DNA from: a virus | Length of the DNA stretch: 31,118 nucleotides | IMG/VR virus record: IMGVR_UViG_3300043410_002455 | Span: 1 to 31,118 of that record | Strand: one strand, 5' to 3' | In this document: piece after piece, positions 17,304 through 23,866 of the stretch | How the letters are laid out: each line of letters begins with the position of its first letter | How positions within the stretch are numbered: the stretch's first letter is position 1 | Translations under genes and position numbers: made by a program | Notes under the pieces: model-generated | Told to the model about the DNA's origin: nothing | The model's database searches: none | The model's input: the letters and a program-made list of their open reading frames with translations, nothing else

Positions 17304-19844
17304 ATGCTAGGATTTTTTCCAATAAGTTCCGGTCCAATATCTTCTTTAGGGATAGGAATAACAGCAAATGAATTTCAAAGTACAGCATCAGTAAGAAGTC
17401 AATCTTCAGCAAATATCTCTACTCAAATAAAATTTGAATCAGCAATCTCAGTAACAATAGCAATTTCTACTGTTCCATTAAATACTAATATAAAAATAGC
17501 TTCATCTATTACTGATATATTAGTATTAGGAACAGCTTCAATTAACACACGAATAAATCTTGCAGCACATGCTTCTTCTTTAGCTGTAAGTGGCGCGGCT
17601 TTAGCAACAAAAGTTAAACTTAATACTACAATAGTAGATACAGTTAATGTAACTGCTAGCCTAGGAACACGTGTCAAACTTAATGCAACAGTTTCATGTA
17701 ATATATCTAGCCATAGTTCGCTAACCAAAGATAATTATCTAATTGGAACATTAGTAGATGTAGTGAAGGCTACATCTACTATGACAACAAGAATTCAACT
17801 ACGCTCCACAGATTCTTGCGTTGTATCCAATTCAGCTAGATTAAATACTGGAGTTGTTCTTCTTGGAACACTATCAGATAGAGTTTCAGCTAATTCTACA
17901 TTATCAACTACAGTTAAACTAGTTGGAAGATTAACAGACACAGTTACCACTACATCTGCTCTTGTAACTAATATCAAAGTTGCAGGTTCATTATCAGATA
18001 GAGTTACAGCTAATTCAGCGTTATCAACTACTGTTAAACTTGCTGGAGCTATCGCATCCAGAACAACCGCTACATCTGCTCTTGTAACTAATATTAAAGT
18101 TGCAGGTTCATTATCAGATAGAGTTACAGCTAATTCAGCATTATCAACTACTGTTAAACTTGCTGGAGCTATTACATCTAGAACAACTGCTACATCTGCA
18201 TTATCAACTACAGTTAAACTTGCTAGTCCATTAATAGATAGAGTTACAGCTAATTCTACTCTGTTAACAAGAATTAAACTAAATTCAACAGACTATTGTA
18301 TTGTTACCAATTCATCTCAATTAAATTCTGGTATAGTTCTTATCGGAAGATTAACGGATAGAACTACTGCTAATGCAAATACGCTACAAACTACAGTTAA
18401 ATTAGTTGGAAGATTAACAGATACAGTTACTACAACGTCTGCTCTAAAAACTAATATTAAACTAACTGGAGCTATTACATCTAGAACTACTGCTAATGTA
18501 AATACCATACAAACAAATGTTAAACTTGCTGCTGCTCTAGTAAGTAGAACTACAGCTCAAGCAACTACACTAGTAACAAAAGTTAAACTAAGCTCAACTG
18601 ATTCTTGTGTTGTTACTAATGCTGCTCAACTGAATACTGGTATTGTTCTTATCGGAAGATTAACGGATAGAACTACTGCTAATGTAAATACCCTACAAAC
18701 CAATGTTAAACTAGTTGGAAGATTAACAGATACAGTTACTACTACATCTGCTCTTGTAACTAATATTAAACTAACTGGAGCATGTAAATCTAATACTTCT
18801 GTTTCTTGTGCGTTAACAACTGCATCTGTATTATTAGGTACAATCTCAAGTAGAACTACAGCTCAAGCAACTACACTAGTAACAAAAGTTAAACTAAATT
18901 CAACTGATTCTTGTGTTGTTACTAATGCTGCTCAACTGAATACTGGTATAGTTTTAATTGGTTCAATTATAGATAGAACTACTGCTAATTCTACATTATC
19001 AACTACAGTTAAACTAGTTGGAAGGTTATCAGATACAGTTACTACAACAGCATCTACTCTTAATACCAATATTACCGCAGCGGCAGCAATATCAACTAGA
19101 GTTACTGCAACATCTGCTCTAAAAACGCAAATTAAAGCTGCAAGTTCTATTGTAGATGCAGTTACTGCAACATCTGCTCTAAAAACACAAATTAAAGTTG
19201 CTGCTACAATAACCAATCAAGTATCTGTTGTTACAAATTTAATAACAAATATTAATCTAAATTCAACTGATTCTTGTGTTGTTACTAATGCTGCTCAACT
19301 GAATACTGGCGTTGTTCTGGTAGGTTCTATCACAGATACAGTTACAACTACAGCAAACCTGATAACAAATATTAATCTAGAATCAGTAGATTCTTGTATT
19401 GTTACTAATGCTGCTGAACTAAATTCTGGTATTGTTCTTGCATCTGATACCTTAACTGCTGTAGTATCTGCTCAAGCAACTACTCTGCAAACTTCGGTTA
19501 AAGTATCAGCTAATTTAGTTAATACTATTGCTACTGATGCGCTACTAGGTGTTAAAGTATATCTAGAAGCTCATATAGTTGCTAATAATTCTTGCTCTAT
19601 TATTTCTTCTAATCTAACGGCAAGAAAATTAAATTCTGAACTTAATACCTTTGTTGTAACTATTCCTACTCAACAATATCTAATACAAACTGTTGTTAAT
19701 TCTACTTGTATTCAAACTGCGCTTAATGCTAAAAATACTGTAGAATATCTAATGCAACCTAATGATACTAGCAATATTGTTAATGTGATGAATAATGATA
19801 ATCTTATACATATTAATCCAAATATCTTCTTAATTACTAAGTAA
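17304..19844 (+). CDS. Long repeat protein, probable fibre-like virion protein (846 aa)
   Basis: The N-terminus MLGFFPISSGPISSLG resembles the short leader of other phage structural proteins. From about residue 50 to 790 the protein is a chain of roughly 20-residue repeats, for example ALVTNIKVAGSLSDRVTANS and ALSTTVKLAGAITSRTTATS. Other units contain cysteine (STDSCVVTNAAQLNTGIVL). Alternating small/hydrophobic residues and regular T/S/N/D turns suggest a beta-solenoid or similar rigid rod. No membrane segment or catalytic motif is visible. The last 50 residues are non-repetitive (QQYLIQTVVNSTCIQTALN). It is the first of two plus-strand genes, read away from the fibre operon from the divergent palindrome at 17248-17269. 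GAGAG precedes the ATG. The role as a fibre or whisker-like rod is inferred; I do not recognise a named family. Confidence 0.65.
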   Translation: MLGFFPISSGPISSLGIGITANEFQSTASVRSQSSANISTQIKFESAISVTIAISTVPLNTNIKIASSITDILVLGTASINTRINLAAHASSLAVSGAALATKVKLNTTIVDTVNVTASLGTRVKLNATVSCNISSHSSLTKDNYLIGTLVDVVKATSTMTTRIQLRSTDSCVVSNSARLNTGVVLLGTLSDRVSANSTLSTTVKLVGRLTDTVTTTSALVTNIKVAGSLSDRVTANSALSTTVKLAGAIASRTTATSALVTNIKVAGSLSDRVTANSALSTTVKLAGAITSRTTATSALSTTVKLASPLIDRVTANSTLLTRIKLNSTDYCIVTNSSQLNSGIVLIGRLTDRTTANANTLQTTVKLVGRLTDTVTTTSALKTNIKLTGAITSRTTANVNTIQTNVKLAAALVSRTTAQATTLVTKVKLSSTDSCVVTNAAQLNTGIVLIGRLTDRTTANVNTLQTNVKLVGRLTDTVTTTSALVTNIKLTGACKSNTSVSCALTTASVLLGTISSRTTAQATTLVTKVKLNSTDSCVVTNAAQLNTGIVLIGSIIDRTTANSTLSTTVKLVGRLSDTVTTTASTLNTNITAAAAISTRVTATSALKTQIKAASSIVDAVTATSALKTQIKVAATITNQVSVVTNLITNINLNSTDSCVVTNAAQLNTGVVLVGSITDTVTTTANLITNINLESVDSCIVTNAAELNSGIVLASDTLTAVVSAQATTLQTSVKVSANLVNTIATDALLGVKVYLEAHIVANNSCSIISSNLTARKLNSELNTFVVTIPTQQYLIQTVVNSTCIQTALNAKNTVEYLMQPNDTSNIVNVMNNDNLIHINPNIFLITK
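17958..18197 (+). repeat. 120-bp tandem duplication in the 846-aa repeat gene
   Basis: Two adjacent 120-bp units (17958-18077 and 18078-18197) differ at only a handful of positions and encode two 20-residue repeats each. The next stretch continues with half a unit. This marks recent lengthening of the rod by whole repeats. Confidence 0.85.
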
Positions 19845-19860
19845 AAAAAGGTAACGCAAA

Positions 19861-20349
19861 ATGCAAATATATTCTCCTACTACTAAAGGTCCTATGAAAA
19901 CAGCGGGGTTTATTGATCCTGATGATAATACCAAAATATCTGTCTTTTGGGGTGCTCCAACTTTCTCTGAACTTACTGTCTATAGGCTAGGTGATATTGC
20001 TCGTCCAACTACTGATAATGGCTACTACTATCAATGTACCACTAATGGTGTTACTGGCTCTATTGAACCTACTTGGAATCAAGAGGAAACTATCTCTGGC
20101 TCTGTAACCTTTACTGCTGTTCCTTGGAATCTCTGGATTCTTCCTAATGAACAAATTACTGAGTCTACTTGGGTTGCAAATAATCCTGATATTATTCTGC
20201 ATGATGAATCCTTTAGTGACTATAAATCTAATATCTATGTTTCTAATGTTCCTGCAACTCTTACTGAGTTCCAATTGACAAATCAAGTTACTAAAGGTAA
20301 TGGTGAAATGATGTCTAGAAGCTTTCTCTATAAAGTAAATCAACAATAA
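19861..20349 (+). CDS. Small virion protein with carbohydrate-binding-like and Ig-like halves (162 aa)
   Basis: The first half contains VYRLGDIARPTTDNGYYYQC, then GSIEPTWNQEE and SVTFTAVPW. This pattern resembles the small carbohydrate-binding-like modules often present in phage structural proteins. The second half (WVANNPDIILHDESFSDYKS, then EFQLTNQVTKGNGEMMSRSF and LYKV) fits a beta-sandwich domain seen in phage head-tail or fibre-adaptor proteins. The gene begins 16 bases after the 846-aa gene, with AAGG about nine bases before the ATG. The two are probably coexpressed, and the product might attach the repeat rod to the virion. That pairing is inference. Transcription then meets the hairpins at 20359-20470. 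Confidence 0.6.
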   Translation: MQIYSPTTKGPMKTAGFIDPDDNTKISVFWGAPTFSELTVYRLGDIARPTTDNGYYYQCTTNGVTGSIEPTWNQEETISGSVTFTAVPWNLWILPNEQITESTWVANNPDIILHDESFSDYKSNIYVSNVPATLTEFQLTNQVTKGNGEMMSRSFLYKVNQQ

Positions 20350-20358
20350 TGATAATTC

Positions 20359-20396
20359 TCGCCCTATATTAAAGCGATCGCTCTATATTAGGGCGA
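20359..20396. terminator. GC-rich hairpin 1 of the convergent junction
   Basis: Perfect 8-bp arms TCGCCCTA (20359-20366) and TAGGGCGA (20389-20396) enclose 22 bases holding a 10-bp palindrome, AGCGATCGCT, with the octamer GCGATCGC. It starts ten bases after the stop of the 162-aa gene. A long T-run is missing, so it may work as a bidirectional transcript end or 3' stabiliser rather than a classic terminator. Confidence 0.55.
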
Positions 20397-20422
20397 TTGA
20401 TATTCGTGAATTCTTAGTCTAT

Positions 20423-20441
20423 TCGCCCCATTATAGGGCGA
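20423..20441. terminator. GC-rich hairpin 2 of the convergent junction
   Basis: Arms TCGCCC and GGGCGA with a seven-base loop CATTATA. The arms are the same sequence as the outer arms of hairpin 1, so the left arm here could also pair with the right arm of hairpin 1 (20391-20396), giving two exclusive folds. Confidence 0.5.
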
Positions 20442-20448
20442 TCTGAAA

Positions 20449-20470
20449 TTGCGCGTTAGTTATGGCGCAA
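20449..20470. terminator. Hairpin 3 of the convergent junction
   Basis: Perfect 6-bp arms TTGCGC and GCGCAA enclose a ten-base loop. On the plus strand a T-rich stretch (AAATTTATTTTATTG) follows after six bases. It is probably part of the transcript end for the two plus-strand genes. Confidence 0.45.
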
Positions 20471-20540
20471 CAGTGAAATTTATTTTATTGATTCTGAATG
20501 TATTTGGAATGGTAATAGGGGGATTATAATGAATATTATT

Positions 20541-20620
20541 GGAGTCTATGGAAGGTGTCTGGTAATTACTGAAGTCTACTGAGGTCTACTGAGGTCTACT
20601 GAGGTCTACTGAGGGTGTCT
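20541..20620. repeat. Non-coding array in strict 10-bp register (GAGGTCTACT)
   Basis: Three exact GAGGTCTACT units (20581-20610) are preceded by GAAGTCTACT. In the same 10-bp phase lie GGAGTCTATG, GAAGGTGTCT, GGTAATTACT and, after the exact copies, GAGGGTGTCT. The phase equals one DNA helix turn, as expected for side-by-side protein binding. Stops in the frames argue against coding. A regulatory or origin-like role is possible but unproven. Confidence 0.75.
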
Positions 20621-20678
20621 GAATCGATCTTTTTTGACTTAGACTACTTAGTAATTTCTGTAATTGTAAAATTCCCAT

Positions 20679-20727
20679 CATCTCAACAGAGCAAGCATCT
20701 CAACAGAGCATCATTAGAGCATCTCAA
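20679..20727. repeat. Direct repeat CATCTCAACAGAGCA (two full, one partial copy)
   Basis: Identical 15-bp copies lie at 20679-20693 and 20696-20710, and a shortened copy (CATCTCAA) at 20720-20727. The last copy contains the stop codon of the 53-aa minus-strand ORF. Together with the 10-bp array, this fills most of the gap between the convergent genes. No further feature was seen at 20621-20678. Confidence 0.7.
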
Positions 20728-20885
20728 GACCCGACAATAAGAGCAGCAGCGAGAGCAAGAGCAGCGAACCAAACAACAGCATAGACCGCGAGACCAATAA
20801 TAGTAACAGAGAGAAGAATATCTAGGAGATTATTATTGGATTTTGGCAGTAGCAGAATAATAATTAGTAGAAGAACGATTTCCAT
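20724..20885 (-). CDS. Putative small two-helix membrane protein (53 aa)
   Basis: The reading frame encodes MEIVLLLIIILLLPKSNNN, a short polar turn, then LLDILLSVTIIGLAVYAVVW and FAALALAAALIVGS. It therefore has one hydrophobic segment at about 2-14 and a long one at about 25-51. It starts 42 bases after the stop of the GIY-YIG nuclease gene, in the same direction, and would be the last gene of the operon. Against it are the weak ribosome site and a C-rich leucine codon use unlike its neighbours. A small phage protein with two hydrophobic segments could be a holin or an inhibitor of a membrane process, but nothing here decides. Confidence 0.45.
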   Translation of the reverse strand: MEIVLLLIIILLLPKSNNNLLDILLSVTIIGLAVYAVVWFAALALAAALIVGS

Positions 20886-20927
20886 ATAGAGTAATAGAGT
20901 AGTAGATTTAGAATTTACTTTATTATA

Positions 20928-21350
20928 CTATACAGAGATCGATTCGTCAAGTTGTTTTTTATATTTTGTTAGGTGTTTTCTTGTTACTCTCACTGAAATC
21001 CAGTTATTATAATAACTTGTATCTAATATACAATTGGTTTGAAACTGATATCTTGCCTCGACGTATGAAAGTGAAGACTTGCTGTAACAAATTTCTAAAA
21101 TTTCTTTTTTTAGCGTAGGATTTGTTGTTTTAATATCGTGATTTAAATCATCATTAGATCCAGTATAGGTTTGCCAGTCAGATTCAACTTTGATTTTTTT
21201 CTTTTTGAGATTTTTTTGAACAGTTTTTTGGAAATGAAAAATTTTCTTACCAATATATTTTTTGTTATTGGTTTCATTAGTAATAAGATAAACAAACCCA
21301 ATTGCTTTTTCTGGAATTTGCGTTAAGGGTTCATTATTATAGATCCACAT
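20928..21350 (-). CDS. GIY-YIG-like phage nuclease (140 aa)
   Basis: Residues 19-36 read FVYLITNETNNKKYIGKK, which holds both halves of a GIY-YIG core (VYLI and KYIG). Downstream come ESDWQTYTGSNDDL, a Glu in YVEARYQFQ and Asn residues in SYYNNWISVRV. Proteins of this length and pattern, starting MWIYN, are common in tailed phages and are annotated as putative endonucleases. They lack the NUMOD tails of homing endonucleases. It could process DNA or recombination intermediates; the substrate is unknown. AGGT lies eight bases before the ATG. It is followed by the 53-aa hydrophobic ORF and preceded by the zinc-ribbon gene, 41 bases away. Confidence 0.75.
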   Translation of the reverse strand: MWIYNNEPLTQIPEKAIGFVYLITNETNNKKYIGKKIFHFQKTVQKNLKKKKIKVESDWQTYTGSNDDLNHDIKTTNPTLKKEILEICYSKSSLSYVEARYQFQTNCILDTSYYNNWISVRVTRKHLTKYKKQLDESISV

Positions 21351-21391
21351 CAGTTTTTACCTGTTCAAGTTTAAGATAACTTTACTTAGGA

Positions 21392-21547
21392 TTAATCTTC
21401 ATCATCAATTTCTTCTTCATCATCAACTTCGGTTTCTATTTCACTACCACAAACAATACAATACCTAATATCATCAGTTAGGCATCCCTGTTGAGAGTGG
21501 ATTTGATATTCTGAGTCGCATTCAAAACAAGTTATTTTCGTTATCAT
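21392..21547 (-). CDS. Small zinc-ribbon protein with acidic tail (51 aa)
   Basis: Two CxxC pairs (CFEC near residue 7 and CIVC near 31) make a zinc ribbon, followed by a strongly acidic tail (EVDDEEEIDDED). I chose the ATG at 21547 because AAGGAAG lies about five bases before it. A further ATG at 21601 would overlap the preceding gene and has no clear ribosome site. Similar mini zinc ribbons occur in T4-like phages with unknown roles, possibly binding nucleic acid or a host protein. The gene begins 20 bases beyond the stop of the FmdB-type gene. Confidence 0.7.
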   Translation of the reverse strand: MITKITCFECDSEYQIHSQQGCLTDDIRYCIVCGSEIETEVDDEEEIDDED

Positions 21548-21566
21548 AGACTTCCTTGTCCTCTTT

Positions 21567-21749
21567 TTATTTGTGTTTAAAGTCTGTTTTATACCATCCA
21601 TTACCTTTTAACGCAAAATTTGTACGAGCAATTAATCTTTTAGGAGATTCAGCCTCGCAGTATTTACATTTTTCGGGGTCAGATTGGTCTTTTCTTAATT
21701 CTTCCCAAACTTCTTTACAGCTTGGGCATTCGTAATCGCGCAATGGCAT
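21567..21749 (-). CDS. FmdB-family zinc-ribbon protein (60 aa)
   Basis: MPLRDYECPSCKEVWEELRK, then PEKCKYCEAESPKRL and NFALKGNGWYKTDF, match the FmdB / Zn_ribbon_8 family in length and order: two CxxC pairs and the terminal GxGWYKTD motif. Bacterial members are called putative regulators and phage members are of unknown function. AGGA lies eight bases before the ATG. The first 35 bases overlap the end of a 50-aa membrane ORF in another frame. Confidence 0.85.
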   Translation of the reverse strand: MPLRDYECPSCKEVWEELRKDQSDPEKCKYCEAESPKRLIARTNFALKGNGWYKTDFKHK

Positions 21750-21867
21750 AGTATAATCCTATTATCAACAGTAGAGCATAATAAAAAATAGTTGTTGTAA
21801 AAATTACTGGGATTAATAATAACCCCAGTAACCAGATAAAATTTAATTTCTTAACTCTATTTAGCAT
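21715..21867 (-). CDS. Putative small two-helix membrane protein (50 aa)
   Basis: The ORF begins at the base next to the stop of the 91-aa gene (TAA then ATG) and reads MLNRVKKLNFIWLLGLLLIP, then VIFTTTIFYYALLLIIGLYY and AIARLRMPKL. There are two hydrophobic segments (about 10-23 and 27-43) with basic residues at both ends, so both termini are probably cytoplasmic. No strong ribosome site is seen; the direct stop-start junction would allow reinitiation. It fills an otherwise empty 118-base gap and overlaps the FmdB-type gene by 35 bases. A stem-loop followed by five U sits inside the ORF (21799-21831), so the DNA could be a terminator instead. The function is unknown. Confidence 0.55.
   Translation of the reverse strand: MLNRVKKLNFIWLLGLLLIPVIFTTTIFYYALLLIIGLYYAIARLRMPKL
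21799..21831 (-). terminator. Possible rho-independent terminator inside a small ORF
   Basis: On the minus strand the 8-bp arms TTACTGGG and CCCAGTAA enclose a 12-base loop and are followed directly by TTTTT. This is terminator-like and lies downstream of the nrdB-nrdA-91-aa group. The same bases encode part of the 50-aa membrane ORF, so only one of the two functions may be real, or the hairpin may attenuate. Confidence 0.45.
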
Positions 21868-22143
21868 TTATAATTGCAATGCAGCAGTTCCACTCCAAGC
21901 ACCAGTATAATTAGGTTTTATACTAGAACCATCCCAACCATATGGGCGTTGATTAATAGAACTTGGTATTGAAATTGTATCTGAATCCAGCGAAGTTCCA
22001 GTGTAACAACGACCAACAGATACTGGCGTTTTTGTACCAAAAATTTTATCCAACTCATTATATAATTCTAATGCATCAACATCAGATAAACTTATTTCTT
22101 TTTTATCAGAAAGTATAAAAACCAATTTACTTAATTTAGCCAT
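21868..22143 (-). CDS. Hypothetical protein after nrdA (91 aa)
   Basis: I do not recognise this protein. The first 45 residues (MAKLSKLVFILSDKKEISLS, then DVDALELYNELDKIFG) look like a small alpha/beta domain. The rest is Ser/Gly/Pro-rich, with INQRPYGWDGSSIKPNYTG and SGTAALQL. I chose the ATG at 22143, with AGGA eight bases before it, rather than an ATG 51 bases upstream that lies inside nrdA. The gene begins 13 bases after the nrdA stop, so it is cotranscribed with the reductase genes. Confidence 0.6.
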   Translation of the reverse strand: MAKLSKLVFILSDKKEISLSDVDALELYNELDKIFGTKTPVSVGRCYTGTSLDSDTISIPSSINQRPYGWDGSSIKPNYTGAWSGTAALQL

Positions 22144-22156
22144 AATAATTTTCCTA

Positions 22157-23866
22157 TTAACCGTGACAAGCAACACATTCGCCTTTAGTAACATTTACTC
22201 CATTTTCAGATCTAACATAATACAATGATTTAATCCATGGATCTTTAAATGCCATTTTATGAACTTCACTAATATATTCTTCATCTTCATCAGCTGAAAA
22301 GAAGAAATTAATGCTCTGAGCTTGATCAATATAACGTTGACGAGCAGAGGCTAATCTAACAATTTGTTTTTGATCAATTTCAAATGCAGTTTTAAATACT
22401 GCTTTTTCATTATTATCTAACCAAGTAACATGTTGAACTGAACCGTTATTACTTATAATGTCTTTTACCACTGCATCTGTATAAACACCTTTGTTTTTCA
22501 TCACTGTTAATAATGAAGGATTAACTCTATCCATTTTACCAGCACTGGTATTTTGAACATAGGCATTTTTATAAATTGGTTCGATGCCCTGACTAACAGA
22601 ACCACAAATTAAAGCTGAACTAAGATTAGGAGCAATAGCAATTCTATGAGTATTTCTTACGCCATAACCTACACACCATTCTGGTTCGCCCCAATTTTCT
22701 GCCATCCATTTACTAGCACGTAATGATTCAGAATCTAGGTGTTTGAAGATCTCAGCATTTTTAAGACTAGCATCAAATGATTCAAATGGAATTAAATTAT
22801 CTTGTAAATAAGTATGGAATCCCAATAAACCTAAACCAAGAGCTCTTGACGCTGTAGCAAAAGCAACAACTTTTTCCATTCCAGGAGTTGTTTTACCAAT
22901 CTCAATTAAATCTTGATTTACGCAATCCAGGAATACTGTTGCATTAAACACAGCATCAGTGTCTTTCCATTCATCATAAAGCGATGCGTTCATAGATGAT
23001 AATACACATGAAAACGTATAATTTTCGCTGGAGTGTAATGTAATTTCAGTACAAAGATTAGATGCATTAACTCGCAGACCTTTATCTTTATACATTTGAG
23101 GACTTAATTGATTAACTCTATCAACAAAAAAGAAATAACCTTTTCCAGTAATCATTTTAGTTTTTAATGCTAACTGATAACGTAGAATGGATTCATTATC
23201 TCTAGCATCTAATCGAGCAATAAATTCATCAGTAACAACCCAACCTAAATTAGCATCATCTGGATTTTTACTAATATAATTAACAATCTCATAAAAATCT
23301 GGATGATCAATTTCAATATATCCAGCCCAAGCGCCACGACGTTGACTGCCCTGTGAAATATCTCTGGACATTTGAATAAAATCTTTGAATACTGGTAGTA
23401 CCCCTGATGCTCCTCCTTTTACCCCGTTAATAGGAGCGCCACGAGGTCTAATCTTTCCTAGGTAGCCACTAGTACCGAATCCATTTTTGCTTAGTACAGC
23501 AGCCTCCTGTTGAGCTCCATAGAATCCAAAAACAGAGTCTTGAATTTCTCCTCCACTACAACTAACAGGGCAACCAAATCCAGTTCCCATATTAGATAAA
23601 ACTGGAGTAGAAGCAGCCAGCCAACCGTTCCATAACAATTCAAAAAATTTAGGTTGCCATTCAGCAGGATTTGGAGTATATTTTGCAGCATGTTTAGTAA
23701 TCCTAGTATAAACTGATTTTAAATCTGGATATTCTGGAGATAAATTTTTTTCTTTAAGCATTTGCCAAGCAATAGTTGTACACCATTTAGGCAACTGACC
23801 AGTTTCCTGCAAATATTTTCTTTCATCACTCAATTCTTCGTAAATTGATTTTTCTTGTTTTACCAT
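22157..23866 (-). CDS. nrdA: Ribonucleotide reductase class I, large subunit (569 aa)
   Basis: NrdA reduces ribonucleoside diphosphates to deoxyribonucleotides in complex with NrdB. Visible class I landmarks are the NLCTEI active site (N270, C272, E274) and the redox cysteine pair C103 (GCPVSCSGG) and C287 (FSCVLSS). The YY radical-transfer pair is at 549-550 (SLYYVRS), and the C-terminal shuttle cysteines are C564 and C567 (ECVACHG). With 569 residues it is much shorter than the roughly 750 of E. coli or T4 NrdA. The N-terminal ATP cone that senses dATP is absent, so overall activity is probably not switched off by dATP. The ATG overlaps the end of nrdB by seven bases; the ribosome site is weak, consistent with coupling. 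Confidence 0.95.
   Translation of the reverse strand: MVKQEKSIYEELSDERKYLQETGQLPKWCTTIAWQMLKEKNLSPEYPDLKSVYTRITKHAAKYTPNPAEWQPKFFELLWNGWLAASTPVLSNMGTGFGCPVSCSGGEIQDSVFGFYGAQQEAAVLSKNGFGTSGYLGKIRPRGAPINGVKGGASGVLPVFKDFIQMSRDISQGSQRRGAWAGYIEIDHPDFYEIVNYISKNPDDANLGWVVTDEFIARLDARDNESILRYQLALKTKMITGKGYFFFVDRVNQLSPQMYKDKGLRVNASNLCTEITLHSSENYTFSCVLSSMNASLYDEWKDTDAVFNATVFLDCVNQDLIEIGKTTPGMEKVVAFATASRALGLGLLGFHTYLQDNLIPFESFDASLKNAEIFKHLDSESLRASKWMAENWGEPEWCVGYGVRNTHRIAIAPNLSSALICGSVSQGIEPIYKNAYVQNTSAGKMDRVNPSLLTVMKNKGVYTDAVVKDIISNNGSVQHVTWLDNNEKAVFKTAFEIDQKQIVRLASARQRYIDQAQSINFFFSADEDEEYISEVHKMAFKDPWIKSLYYVRSENGVNVTKGECVACHG

Noticed and set aside
18317-19216. Minus-strand ORFs over the 846-aa repeat gene
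   Set aside because: Short antisense shadows with repeated VFRADV units that mirror the plus-strand repeats.
20529-20582. Seventeen-codon plus-strand ORF (MNIIGVYGRCLVITEVY) after a G-rich ribosome-like site
   Set aside because: Too short, ends inside the 10-bp array and has no recognisable partner gene; a leader peptide cannot be excluded.
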